Of a DNA stretch of 64,000 nucleotides, positions 54,679 to 63,554 are shown piece after piece. Under the pieces are notes generated by a model, which was given only the letters and a program-made list of their open reading frames with translations, was not told the DNA's origin and did no database searches. How positions within the stretch are numbered: the stretch's first letter is position 1; the number at the start of each line of letters is the position of its first letter. The stretch comes from Enterobacteriaceae bacterium RIT714 (GTDB taxonomy: Bacteria > Pseudomonadota > Gammaproteobacteria > Enterobacterales > Enterobacteriaceae): the NCBI GenBank assembly GCA_009668015.1, contig WJYB01000003.1, forward strand, positions 1 to 64,000, in the 5' to 3' direction. A program made the translations under genes and the position numbers.

Positions 54679-56067
54679 GTGAAAAACGCGTCATCCGCTT
54701 CAGACAACGGTATTTCTGAAGCCTCGTCGGAACAGACACCGACGCTGCAACGTGGTTTGCAAAATCGACATATTCAATTAATCGCCCTCGGCGGCGCGAT
54801 AGGCACCGGGCTGTTTCTCGGCATCGGTCCCGCCATTCAGATGGCCGGACCGGCAGTGCTGTTGGGTTACGGCATCGCGGGGGTGATTGCTTTTCTGATC
54901 ATGCGCCAGCTGGGCGAAATGGTGGTAGAAGAGCCTGTTTCCGGATCGTTTGCCCACTTTGCTTATAAATACTGGGGACCGTTTGCTGGCTTCCTCTCCG
55001 GCTGGAACTACTGGGTGATGTTCGTGCTGGTCGGCATGGCAGAGCTCACCGCCGCCGGCATTTACATGCAGTACTGGCTTCCGCATGTTCCTACCTGGAT
55101 TTGGGCCGCGGCCTTCTTCATCATTATTAACGCCGTCAACCTGGTGAATGTGCGCCTGTATGGCGAAACCGAGTTTTGGTTTGCGCTCATTAAAGTGCTG
55201 GCGATTATTGGTATGATTGGCTTCGGCCTGTGGCTGCTGTTCTCCGGTCAGGGCGGCGAGCGCGCCAGTATTGATAACCTGTGGAAGCACGGTGGTTTCC
55301 TGGCCACGGGCTGGAACGGGCTTATCATGTCGCTGGCGGTGATTATGTTCTCGTTTGGCGGCCTGGAGCTTATCGGCATCACTGCGGCAGAAGCCCGCGA
55401 TCCGCATAAAAGCATTCCGAAAGCGGTCAATCAGGTGGTCTACCGTATCCTGCTGTTTTATATCGGCTCGCTGGTGGTCCTGCTGGCGCTCTATCCGTGG
55501 GTACAGGTCAAATCCGACAGCAGTCCGTTCGTCATGATTTTCCACGATATGAACAGCAACCTGGTGGCTTCTGCGCTGAACTTTGTGATTCTGGTGGCGT
55601 CACTCTCGGTCTACAACAGCGGCGTTTACTCTAACAGCCGTATGCTGTTTGGCCTCTCCGTCCAGGGCAATGCGCCTAAGTTTCTCACTCGCGTCAGCCG
55701 TCGCGGCGTGCCGGTAAACTCGTTACTGTTATCCGGTGGTATCACCTCGCTGGTGGTGCTGATCAACTATTTTCTGCCGAAAGAGGCCTTTGGTCTGCTG
55801 ATGGCACTGGTCGTGGCAACACTGCTGCTGAACTGGATCATGATCTGCCTGGCACACCTGCGTTTTCGCGCTGCGATGCGTCGAAAAGGGCGTGAAACCC
55901 AGTTCAAAGCGCTGCTGTATCCGGCAGGAAACTATCTGTGTATCGCCTTCCTGGCGATGATTCTGGTCCTGATGTGTACCCTCGACGATATGCGTCTTTC
56001 CGCGATGTTGCTGCCGGTTTGGGTTATCTTCCTGTTTGTTGCTTTTAAGCTTTCGCGCAAGAAATAA
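54679..56067 (+). CDS. pheP: Phenylalanine-specific permease PheP
   Basis: 462 residues, 12 transmembrane helices, amino acid/polyamine/organocation family. It starts at GTG with AGGGGTAGGA upstream. Identity to E. coli PheP is high over the whole length: IQLIALGGAIGTGLFLGIGPAIQMAGPAVLLGYG, the MVVEEPVSGSFAHFAYKYWG segment and SFGGLELIGITAAEARDP. It imports phenylalanine by proton symport. In E. coli ybdG follows at once; here an inserted four-gene locus intervenes. Confidence 0.97.
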   Translation: MKNASSASDNGISEASSEQTPTLQRGLQNRHIQLIALGGAIGTGLFLGIGPAIQMAGPAVLLGYGIAGVIAFLIMRQLGEMVVEEPVSGSFAHFAYKYWGPFAGFLSGWNYWVMFVLVGMAELTAAGIYMQYWLPHVPTWIWAAAFFIIINAVNLVNVRLYGETEFWFALIKVLAIIGMIGFGLWLLFSGQGGERASIDNLWKHGGFLATGWNGLIMSLAVIMFSFGGLELIGITAAEARDPHKSIPKAVNQVVYRILLFYIGSLVVLLALYPWVQVKSDSSPFVMIFHDMNSNLVASALNFVILVASLSVYNSGVYSNSRMLFGLSVQGNAPKFLTRVSRRGVPVNSLLLSGGITSLVVLINYFLPKEAFGLLMALVVATLLLNWIMICLAHLRFRAAMRRKGRETQFKALLYPAGNYLCIAFLAMILVLMCTLDDMRLSAMLLPVWVIFLFVAFKLSRKK

Positions 56068-56300
56068 CCCGCAGGATTCCCTATATCCGTGGGAGAGGTC
56101 CTGAATGCCGTCAAAATAAATGCAAATTAGCGACATCGTTGCCATTTTTAGCATTTGATTCCTCTCCCTGTGGGAGAGGGTATCAGTCTGCACCTACTAT
56201 CGGGCCAAAACATACGCTTGTCTGTAACACCACTCAGCGATCCCCATCTTTATCGTGACCCCGCTCGCACTTCTGTTTTGATCCACCGGATCTTTATTTT

Positions 56301-56343
56301 GTAATCGTTTACTTTTTAATTGATGCATTTTGTAATCGATTAC
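56301..56343 (+). promoter_or_regulatory. Tandem LacI-type operators before the sugar operon
   Basis: GTAATCGATTAC, a perfect 12-bp palindrome (56332-56343), and GTAATCGTTTAC (56301-56312) lie 31 bases apart, both embedded in TTTGTAATCG[T/A]TTACTTTTTAA. They sit 20-65 bases before the MFS gene. The LacI-family gene at the operon end is the probable ligand. Confidence 0.75.
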
Positions 56344-56364
56344 TTTTTAAAGGCGGGGCTCACA

Positions 56365-57603
56365 ATGATGTCAACAACTGAAAGTAGTGGAAAGGCGATA
56401 GTCCAGCACCGGCTGCTGGTTCCGCGTCTGTCGCTGATGATGTTTCTGCAGTTTTTTATCTGGGGTAGCTGGTCGGTCACGCTTGGTCTGGTGATGACCC
56501 AGCACAACATGTCGCTGCTGATTGGCGATGCATTTTCTGCCGGACCGATTGCTTCTATTCTCTCTCCGTTTGTTCTCGGCATGCTGGTAGACCGCTTCTT
56601 TGCCTCGCAAAAGGTGATGGCGGTTATGCATCTCGCCGGGGCGGCCATTCTGTGGTTTGTGCCGGGCGCGTTGATCGCTGAAAACGGCGCGCTGCTGATC
56701 GGATTATTGTTTGGCTACACGCTCTGCTACATGCCCACGCTGGCGCTCACCAATAACATTGCTTTTCATAGCCTTGCCAATGTGGATAAAACCTTCCCGG
56801 TGGTGCGGGTGTTCGGCACTATCGGCTGGATTGTTGCCGGGATCTTCATCGGCGTCACCGGCGTGGCGTCCAGCGTGACCATTTTCCAGGTCGCGGCGGC
56901 CAGTTCCGTACTGCTGGCGTTCTATAGTCTGACCTTGCCGCACACGCCCGCTCCAGCCAAAGGCCTGCCAGTGGCGGTGCGCGATCTGTTCTGCGCCGAC
57001 GCGTTTGCGCTGCTCAAGACCCGTCATTTCTTTATCTTCTCGCTGTGCGCGATGTTGATTTCGGTCCCGCTGGGCACTTACTACGCCTACACCGCGTCGT
57101 ATCTGGCGGATGCGGGGATCGCCGACGTCAGCACCGCAATGTCGTTCGGACAGATGTCTGAAATTGTCTTCATGCTGGTCATTCCGCTGCTGTTCCGCCG
57201 CCTCGGCGTTAAGTACATGCTGCTGATCGGCATGCTGGCGTGGTTTGTCCGTTACGCCTTCTTTGCTCTCGGCGTCAGCGAAGAGGGGCGTTTCCTGCTG
57301 TACCTCGGCATCCTGCTGCACGGCGTGTGCTATGACTTCTTCTTTGTCGTCGGCTTTATCTATACCGACCGCGTGGCGGGAGACAAGGTGAAAGGTCAGG
57401 CGCAGAGCATGATTGTGATGTTCACTTACGGCATCGGTATGTTGCTGGGTTCGCAGATTTCAGGCGCGCTGTATAACAGCCTCGTCGCAGGGCAGACCGT
57501 GCCGCAGGCGTGGGTCACATTCTGGTGGATCCCGGCGGTAGCTGCTGCGGCGATCGCGCTGATTTTCCTTTTCTCGTTCAAATATGACGATGACAAGGCG
57601 TAA
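56365..57603 (+). CDS. MFS transporter, nucleoside:H+ symporter (NupG/YegT/XapB) family
   Basis: 412 residues from ATG with GGGG upstream; an earlier in-frame start would lie within the operators. Twelve predicted helices. The family marks are RLSLMMFLQFFIWGSWSVTLGLV near the N-terminus, FPVVRVFGTIGWIVAG in the loop before TM6 and YDFFFVVGFIYTDR. Related members carry nucleosides, but operon partners here (sugar isomerase, Gfo/Idh dehydrogenase) indicate a sugar or glycoside substrate. Confidence 0.85.
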   Translation: MMSTTESSGKAIVQHRLLVPRLSLMMFLQFFIWGSWSVTLGLVMTQHNMSLLIGDAFSAGPIASILSPFVLGMLVDRFFASQKVMAVMHLAGAAILWFVPGALIAENGALLIGLLFGYTLCYMPTLALTNNIAFHSLANVDKTFPVVRVFGTIGWIVAGIFIGVTGVASSVTIFQVAAASSVLLAFYSLTLPHTPAPAKGLPVAVRDLFCADAFALLKTRHFFIFSLCAMLISVPLGTYYAYTASYLADAGIADVSTAMSFGQMSEIVFMLVIPLLFRRLGVKYMLLIGMLAWFVRYAFFALGVSEEGRFLLYLGILLHGVCYDFFFVVGFIYTDRVAGDKVKGQAQSMIVMFTYGIGMLLGSQISGALYNSLVAGQTVPQAWVTFWWIPAVAAAAIALIFLFSFKYDDDKA

Positions 57604-57618
57604 TTCTTTGGAGGTGTT

Positions 57619-58644
57619 ATGAGGACAATTAAGGGACCGGGCATTTTCCTGTCGCAATTTATCGGCGGGCAACCGCCATTTAACTCGCTCGACGGCCTGG
57701 CGGGATGGGCGGCCAGTAAGGGTTACAAGGCGCTGCAAATTCCCTGCAACCATCCGACGATTTTCGATCTGGAACAGGCCGCAGCCAGCCAGACCTATTG
57801 CGACGACGTCACGGGAAAACTGGCTGAACACGGGCTGGTCATCAGTGAATTATCCACCCATCTTGAAGGCCAGCTGGTGGCGGTAAACCCCGTTTATCGC
57901 GACGCTTTTGATCATTTCGCGCCATCTGCGGTGCGCGGCAACGAGGCGGCGCGTCAGGCGTGGGCGACGGCCCAGGTCAAACAGGCCGCCGCGGCCTCGG
58001 CAAAACTGGGATTAAGCGCCCACGCCACTTTTTCCGGCTCACTGGCATGGCCCTATTTTTATCCGTGGCCGCCGCACAATGAGCAGCGTTTTCGCGATGC
58101 GTTTAGCGAGCTGGCTCGCCGCTGGCGTCCGATCCTCGATTGTTTTGATGAGCACGGCGTCGATCTCTGCTTTGAGCTGCATCCGGGCGAAGATCTGCAC
58201 GACGGCGTAACGTTCGAGCGCTTCCTCGGGCTGGTCGATAATCACCCGCGCTGCAACATTCTGTACGATCCGAGCCATATGCTGTTGCAGCAAATGGACT
58301 ATCTGGCGTTCATTGATATCTATCACGCACGGATTAAGGCTTTCCACGTCAAAGATGCCGAGTACCGCCCCAACGGGCGCAGCGGCGTGTACGGTGGATA
58401 TCAGCCCTGGATTAATCGGGCCGGGCGCTTTCGCTCGCTGGGCGACGGACAGATTGATTTCAACGGCATTTTCAGCAAGCTCACGCAGTACGATTATGAC
58501 GGCTGGGCAGTGCTGGAGTGGGAGTGCTGCATGAAAGATGGCGACGTGGGGGCGAGCGAAGGCAGCGAATTTATTCGCCGCCATATTATTCCGGTTTCGG
58601 GGCGTGCGTTTGACGATTTTGCCGCCGGAGGTGCGAATGATTAA
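57619..58644 (+). CDS. Sugar phosphate isomerase/epimerase (AP-endonuclease-2 TIM barrel)
   Basis: 341 residues. TIM-barrel metal ligands appear as ELSTHLEGQL, CFELHPGEDL, ILYDPSHML, FHVKDAEY and VLEWECC, the xylose-isomerase-like pattern of IolE, YcjR and related epimerases. YcjR-type enzymes act on 3-keto sugars together with Gfo/Idh partners. The gene starts 15 bases after the MFS gene with GGAGG. Its stop overlaps the dehydrogenase start. Confidence 0.85.
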   Translation: MRTIKGPGIFLSQFIGGQPPFNSLDGLAGWAASKGYKALQIPCNHPTIFDLEQAAASQTYCDDVTGKLAEHGLVISELSTHLEGQLVAVNPVYRDAFDHFAPSAVRGNEAARQAWATAQVKQAAAASAKLGLSAHATFSGSLAWPYFYPWPPHNEQRFRDAFSELARRWRPILDCFDEHGVDLCFELHPGEDLHDGVTFERFLGLVDNHPRCNILYDPSHMLLQQMDYLAFIDIYHARIKAFHVKDAEYRPNGRSGVYGGYQPWINRAGRFRSLGDGQIDFNGIFSKLTQYDYDGWAVLEWECCMKDGDVGASEGSEFIRRHIIPVSGRAFDDFAAGGAND

Positions 58645-59779
58645 CGTCGGCATCATTGGCAGCGGCTTTATCGGCCCGGCGCACATCGAGGCGCTGCGGC
58701 GTTTGGGCTACGTTCAGGTCGTGGCGTTGTGCGATAGCTCGCTCGTTCAGGCCCGGCAAAAAGCGCAGGCGCTGAATGTGCCGCACGCGTATGGCAGCGT
58801 CGATGAACTGCTCGCGCACCCGGACCTCCACGTCGTGCATAACTGCACGCCCAACCATTTGCATGCGCAGATCAACCGCCAGATTTTACGCGCTGGTAAA
58901 CATGTTTTTTCCGAGAAACCGCTGTGCATGACCCCGGACGAAGCGCGTGAACTGGTGGCGCTGGCCGATACGGCGGGCGTCATTCACGGCGTGAGCTTTG
59001 TTTATCGCCAGTTTGCGATGGTCCGCCAGGCGGCGAGCATGATGCGCGCGGGCAGTATCGGGCGCCTGTTTGCCTCGCACGGCAGCTATCTACAGGACTG
59101 GATGCTGCTGGAAACCGACTACAACTGGCGGGTTGATGCCGCAATGGGCGGGGCTTCGCGGGCGGTGGCCGATATCGGTTCCCACTGGTGTGACACGGTG
59201 CAGTTTGTTACCGGGCGGCGGATCGTGGAAGTGATGGCCGATCTCTCCATCGTCTGGCCAACGCGTAAAGCGAACGTCGCGGGCAGCCAGACATTTACCC
59301 AGGAAGTCCCGGCAGATTATGAGGACAAGGCGGTCACCACCGAAGATTTTGGCTCGGTGTTGTTCCGCTTTGACGACGGCAGCAAAGGCAGCTTCAGCGT
59401 CTCGCAGGTGAGCGCCGGGCGTAAAAACCGCCTCAGCTTTGAGATCAACGGCAGCGAGCGTTCTGTGGCGTGGGATCAGGAGGTGCCGCAACAGCTGTGG
59501 ATCGGCCACCGCGCGCAGGCCAATCAAACGCTGACTGACGATCCGGGCCTTCTGAACGCCGACGTCGCAGACAGCGCCCACTTCCCCGGCGGGCATATTG
59601 AAGGCTGGCCCGACGCGTTTAAAAATATGATGGCGCAGTTCTACCGCGCCGTGCAGGCAGGTGCACTGCCTGAACAGCCGCTGTTTGCCACCTTCCATGA
59701 CGGCGCAAATGTGATGTATATCATTGATGCAATAGTAAAAAGCCATCAGCAGCAGCGCTGGGTAAGCGTTGAGCGATGA
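58637..59779 (+). CDS. Gfo/Idh/MocA-family sugar dehydrogenase
   Basis: 380 residues from MINVGIIGSGFIGPAHIEAL, with GGAGGTG as ribosome site. Rossmann motif GIIGSGFIG at 5-13, the EKP motif in FSEKPLCMTP, and the catalytic region GGASRAVADIGSHWCDT with lysine/aspartate/histidine positions kept. The family oxidises pyranosides with NAD(P). With the neighbouring isomerase it could run a 3-keto-glycoside pathway such as E. coli YcjS-YcjR or levoglucosan catabolism. This is inference; the substrate is not deducible. Confidence 0.86.
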   Translation: MINVGIIGSGFIGPAHIEALRRLGYVQVVALCDSSLVQARQKAQALNVPHAYGSVDELLAHPDLHVVHNCTPNHLHAQINRQILRAGKHVFSEKPLCMTPDEARELVALADTAGVIHGVSFVYRQFAMVRQAASMMRAGSIGRLFASHGSYLQDWMLLETDYNWRVDAAMGGASRAVADIGSHWCDTVQFVTGRRIVEVMADLSIVWPTRKANVAGSQTFTQEVPADYEDKAVTTEDFGSVLFRFDDGSKGSFSVSQVSAGRKNRLSFEINGSERSVAWDQEVPQQLWIGHRAQANQTLTDDPGLLNADVADSAHFPGGHIEGWPDAFKNMMAQFYRAVQAGALPEQPLFATFHDGANVMYIIDAIVKSHQQQRWVSVER

Positions 59780-59781
59780 GG

Positions 59782-59805
59782 CGTTGCCCGGTTCGCCGGG
59801 CAACG
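59782..59805 (+). terminator. UUCG-capped hairpin before the regulator gene
   Basis: CGTTGCCCGG-TTCG-CCGGGCAACG, a perfect 10-bp stem with an extra-stable UUCG tetraloop, directly after the dehydrogenase stop and followed by AATTTATGTT. Weak T-run, so partial termination or mRNA end protection. Confidence 0.65.
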
Positions 59806-59854
59806 AATTTATGTTAGCCTGATGAAAACGCTAACCGCAGGATGTGTCGTCGTT

Positions 59855-60832
59855 ATGTCAATTCAGAAAATCGCTCAGCTGGCCGGCGTCTCGGTAGCCA
59901 CCGTTTCGCGCGTGCTCAATAACAGCGATTCGGTTAAAGCGAAGAACCGCGAGCGCGTTTTGCAGGCGATTAAAGAGAGCAACTACCAGCCCAATCTACT
60001 GGCGCGCCAGCTACGTACCGCGCGCAGCTACATGATCCTTGTGATGGTGTCCAATATTGCGAACCCGTTCTGCGCCGAAGTGGTCAAAGGGATCGAAGAA
60101 GAGGCGGAGAAAAACGGCTATCGCATTTTACTCTGCAATTCCGGCTCCGATCTGGAGCGTTCGCGCTCGGGCTTAAGCCTGCTCTCCGGCAAAATCGTCG
60201 ATGGCATTATCACTATGGACGCATTCTCGAAACTCCCGGAACTCTCAGCGCTGATTGGTCACGCACCGTGGGTGCAGTGCGCGGAGTACGCCGATGCCGG
60301 TACGGTTTCTTGTGTCGGCATCAACGATGTTGACGCATCCCAGCATGTTGTCAGCCAGCTGGCAGACAGCGGACGCCGCCGCATTGCATTAATTAACCAT
60401 GACTTAAGCTATAAATATGCCCGGCTGCGCGAGCGTGGCTACAAGAGCGTGGTACATCTGCGCGGTCTGGATTATCAGGTGGTCGAATACGCCAGCGATC
60501 TCAGCTCGTCCGCCGGGATGGCGGCGATGAAAAAACTGCTGGAAAATGATCGGCCGGATGCGGTTTTTGCGGTGTCGGATACGCTGGCGGCAGGCGCGTT
60601 GCGCGCTATCGCCCAGGCGGGTCTGCGCGTGCCGCAGGATATCGCCGTGGTGGGATTTGATGGCACTGAACTCTCGGAGATGGTGTCGCCGCCGCTCAGC
60701 ACCATTGAACAGCCGTCCAGAGATATTGGCCGCAAAGCGGTGGGATTACTGCTGAATAAAATTGAAAATCCGGATGCGGCAACCGAGCGCGTGATGATGG
60801 GCTGGAGCTATGTGGCGCGCGCCAGCACCTGA
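59855..60832 (+). CDS. LacI-family regulator of the inserted sugar operon
   Basis: 325 residues from MSIQKIAQLAGVS; an ATG 11 codons upstream is possible but lacks a ribosome site. HTH residues 3-25 (IAQLAGVSVATVSRVLNNSDSVKA) and hinge NYQPNLLARQLRTARSYMI, then a sugar-binding type effector domain (NPFCAEVVKGIEEEAEKNGYRILLCNSG, DAVFAVSDTLAAGALRA, VVGFDGTELSEM). The recognition residues and its position suggest it binds the GTAATCGATTAC pair upstream of the MFS gene. Ends 3 bases from convergent ybdG. Confidence 0.87.
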   Translation: MSIQKIAQLAGVSVATVSRVLNNSDSVKAKNRERVLQAIKESNYQPNLLARQLRTARSYMILVMVSNIANPFCAEVVKGIEEEAEKNGYRILLCNSGSDLERSRSGLSLLSGKIVDGIITMDAFSKLPELSALIGHAPWVQCAEYADAGTVSCVGINDVDASQHVVSQLADSGRRRIALINHDLSYKYARLRERGYKSVVHLRGLDYQVVEYASDLSSSAGMAAMKKLLENDRPDAVFAVSDTLAAGALRAIAQAGLRVPQDIAVVGFDGTELSEMVSPPLSTIEQPSRDIGRKAVGLLLNKIENPDAATERVMMGWSYVARAST

Positions 60833-60835
60833 GAT

Positions 60836-62080
60836 CTATTTCGCGAAGGCGTCCGCCAGCGAGCGAATATCGTTGCCGGTGGGCGACTGATGAATGCGCA
60901 GGCCAAACTCTTCGACCACCGCATAAATATGGTCGAAAATATCAGCCTGGATGGTTTCGTATTCTGCCCAAATCACCGTATTGGTAAACGCGTAAATCTC
61001 GATCGGTAAACCGTTGGCATCCGGCGCTAACTGGCGCACCATCAGCGTCATATCTTTACGAATCCGCGGATGATTACGCAGATATTCGTTCAGATACGCG
61101 CGGAAAGTCCCAATATTGGTCATCTTACGCAGGTTTAATACCGAATTGCCTTCACCGTTTTCCTGATTCCACAGATGAATTTCCTCATGACGCGCAGCCA
61201 TATAAGGCTTCAGCAGCCTGGCCTGGATTAAGCGCTGCTGCTCATTCTCGTCGAGAAAATGAATACTGGTGGTATCAATACTCAGACTGCGCTTAATTCG
61301 TCGGCCCCCGGAGGCCGACATGCCGCTCCAGTTTTTGAACGAGTCCGACACCAGCGCCCAGGTGGGGATCGTGCTGATCGTGTTGTCCCAGTTGCGCACT
61401 TTCACGGTCGTCAGCCCGATATCCGTTACTGCGCCATCGGCACCGTATTTCGGCATCTCCAGCCAGTCGCCCAGCTTCAGCATATCGTTTGCCGAAAGCT
61501 GGATCCCGGCGACCAGCCCGAGAATGGGATCTTTAAAGACTAACATCAGCACGGCGGCCATCGCGCCAAGACCGCTAATCAGAATGGCCGGTGACTGGCC
61601 AATCAGCAGCGAAATCATCAGAATACCGATGATAATCGCGCTCACCAGCTTCACGCCCTGGAAAATACCCTTCAGCGGAAGATGAGCGGCGGTCGCCAGT
61701 TTTTGCGTCAAATTGAAAATGACGTCCAGCAGCGAAAAGAAAGACAGCAGGGCATACACCATCACCCACAGCGTGGCGCAGGTCGTGAGTATTTCAGCGG
61801 CCTGGCTGCCTTTTTGTAACCACAGTGCCGCCTGAACGTTGACAATTATCCCCTGCAGCGTAAAGGCCAGCCGGTGGAATAATTTGTTCTGGGTAATGAT
61901 TTGCAGCCATAAATGCGAACTGGCCCGCGCCCGTTTTTCAAACAGGCGCAGAACCACTTTATGCAAAATAAGGTGAACAATAACGGCGGTAAGTAAAATA
62001 ATGCCAAAGATTAACACCAGCGACGTGGTGTGATTCATTTCAATACCAAGCTCTTCAACCTGAGCAATTAATTCCTGCAT
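60836..62080 (-). CDS. ybdG: Miniconductance mechanosensitive channel YbdG
   Basis: 414 residues; E. coli YbdG has 415. Five N-terminal hydrophobic helices, then the MscS pore helix and beta-domain: [75 protein letters not shown] (key blocks only) with the family GADG insertion. It opens under hypo-osmotic stress with small conductance. The C-terminal ~150 residues form the cytoplasmic vestibule. The adjacent nfsB on the same strand matches the E. coli order. Confidence 0.95.
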   Translation of the reverse strand: MQELIAQVEELGIEMNHTTSLVLIFGIILLTAVIVHLILHKVVLRLFEKRARASSHLWLQIITQNKLFHRLAFTLQGIIVNVQAALWLQKGSQAAEILTTCATLWVMVYALLSFFSLLDVIFNLTQKLATAAHLPLKGIFQGVKLVSAIIIGILMISLLIGQSPAILISGLGAMAAVLMLVFKDPILGLVAGIQLSANDMLKLGDWLEMPKYGADGAVTDIGLTTVKVRNWDNTISTIPTWALVSDSFKNWSGMSASGGRRIKRSLSIDTTSIHFLDENEQQRLIQARLLKPYMAARHEEIHLWNQENGEGNSVLNLRKMTNIGTFRAYLNEYLRNHPRIRKDMTLMVRQLAPDANGLPIEIYAFTNTVIWAEYETIQADIFDHIYAVVEEFGLRIHQSPTGNDIRSLADAFAK

Positions 62081-62109
62081 AACATCTCCTGAATATCGTC
62101 CTTTTTATC

Positions 62110-62253
62110 ATGAAGGCTGCGCTTTTATTATGCAACCCGGGACGTTATGCTGCCCCGCGCAACGGCTCGCGGCTGCTGGTCTATTTGCCCGTTGATGAGG
62201 CGGGGGAGCACGCCCTCACATGGCTGGCGGAACAGGCGGTTATACTCAATTAA
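62110..62253 (+). pseudogene. Possible remnant of an unidentified gene between ybdG and nfsB
   Basis: A 47-codon frame (MKAALLLCNPGRYAAPRNGS, then LLVYLPVDEAGEHALTWLAEQ) has amino-acid composition and phase unlike random DNA and no ribosome site. A second phase about 30 bases on continues with FHTRDVEYVRDGMNKVIFGFW up to about 62356. Together they look like the frameshifted end of a decayed coding sequence. No family is recognised; it may also be chance. Confidence 0.3.
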
Positions 62254-62412
62254 CGTTCACTCAATCAGGAAAAATTTCCATACCCGTGATGTCGAATACG
62301 TCCGGGACGGGATGAATAAAGTGATTTTTGGATTCTGGCAGCGTCGCTGGCCGTGATTGGGCGTTATGCGGAGAAGATTTGGCACGCCGGGAGTCGGCGT
62401 GCACAAAGAGGA

Positions 62413-63066
62413 TTAGCACTCAGTCATAATCGTGCTTTGCGGCAGACGGGATTTCGGCAGAGTTGCGTTGAAATCTTCTACGCTGTGATGGCCCACTGGA
62501 ACGACCACCAGGCTGGTATAACCTGATTCTTTCAGGCCAAATTCTTCGTCGAGGATTTCGGCGTTGAAACCCTCAATCGGTACGGCATCCAGACCCAGTG
62601 CGCCTACGCCCAGCAGGAAGTTACCGACGTTGAGGTAAACCTGCTTTGCCATCCACTGATCGTCATCTTTTAAATCGACGCGATGCATGTCAGCAAAGTA
62701 GCAGCGGCCTTTGTGGTTGGCGGCTTTTGCTTCTGGCGTCGCAAAACGGCCGTCGGCTTCTTCCTGATCCACCACGCGTTCCAGCCACGCATCGTCCATC
62801 GCGGTTTTCGCACAGAACACCACGACGTGGGACGCATCCAGCATTTTACGCTCGTTGAACACGTAAGTGCCTGCCGCCGATTTTGCCACCCGCGCTTTGC
62901 CCTCTTCGGTGCTGGCGACGATGAAATGCCACGGTTGTGAGTTGGTGCTGGACGGGCTGAACTGCAGCAGGGTTTTGATTTTCTCTGCCTGTTCGGCGGT
63001 CAGCTTTTGAGTGGGATCGAATGCCTTGGTCGAGTGACGCTTCAGGGCCACAGAAATGATATCCAT
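62413..63066 (-). CDS. nfsB: Oxygen-insensitive NAD(P)H nitroreductase NfsB
   Basis: 217 residues, full length. The FMN-binding residues are in [26 protein letters not shown], and [18 protein letters not shown], with [16 protein letters not shown] conserved. The sequence follows the well-known Enterobacter cloacae nitroreductase more closely than E. coli NfsB (for example [16 protein letters not shown]). It reduces nitroaromatics and quinones by two electrons, activating nitrofurans. Expression in relatives depends on MarA/SoxS/RamA-type regulators; I see no clear marbox. Confidence 0.96.
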   Translation of the reverse strand: MDIISVALKRHSTKAFDPTQKLTAEQAEKIKTLLQFSPSSTNSQPWHFIVASTEEGKARVAKSAAGTYVFNERKMLDASHVVVFCAKTAMDDAWLERVVDQEEADGRFATPEAKAANHKGRCYFADMHRVDLKDDDQWMAKQVYLNVGNFLLGVGALGLDAVPIEGFNAEILDEEFGLKESGYTSLVVVPVGHHSVEDFNATLPKSRLPQSTIMTEC

Positions 63067-63185
63067 AACTACTCCTGGTCAATAAATTCGCCGTCTGCGG
63101 GCGAGAAAAGAAAGCAGATTACAAGGACGAACGTGAAAAGATAAGTGCTATAAATGCGCTTATAACCTTCGTCTGAAACGAACAA

Positions 63186-63554
63186 TCAGGCGGGGCGGAT
63201 CCGTTTCTGATCTTTTTTCGGCAGTTTATCCACCACCAGATTCCAGGAATCGATCACCAGATCGGCCACCAGCTCGGGGGTCATATCTTCGGCGGCATAC
63301 AGGGAGATCCAGTGTTTTTTATTCAGGTGATAACCGGGCTCAATGCCGCGATAGATCTGCTGATTTAAAAGCGATTTTTCGGGATCGGATTTCAGACTGA
63401 CATGACGACGCCCGCGCGCGACGGCGGTAATCATAAAAATCTTGCCGCCGACTTTGAAGACATCGAATTCCGGACCAAACGGCCAGCAGTGTTCGGTGAA
63501 AGGCAATTCCAGCGCCACGCGATGCGCGCAGGTTTGCAGCGCGTTACTGTCCAT
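63186..63554 (-). CDS. ybdF: MmcQ/YjbR-family protein YbdF
   Basis: 122 residues from [19 protein letters not shown], the family start; 82 upstream in-frame codons overlap ramR and are rejected. The YjbR-like fold shows [35 protein letters not shown] and [17 protein letters not shown]. The family is a CyaY-like DNA-binding fold of unknown role. Its start overlaps the ramR stop by 11 bases, so it is cotranscribed with the regulator. Confidence 0.92.
   Translation of the reverse strand: MDSNALQTCAHRVALELPFTEHCWPFGPEFDVFKVGGKIFMITAVARGRRHVSLKSDPEKSLLNQQIYRGIEPGYHLNKKHWISLYAAEDMTPELVADLVIDSWNLVVDKLPKKDQKRIRPA

Noticed and set aside
63067-63185. A marbox upstream of nfsB
   Set aside because: Only a GCAC half with poor agreement in the rest of the consensus; not reportable.
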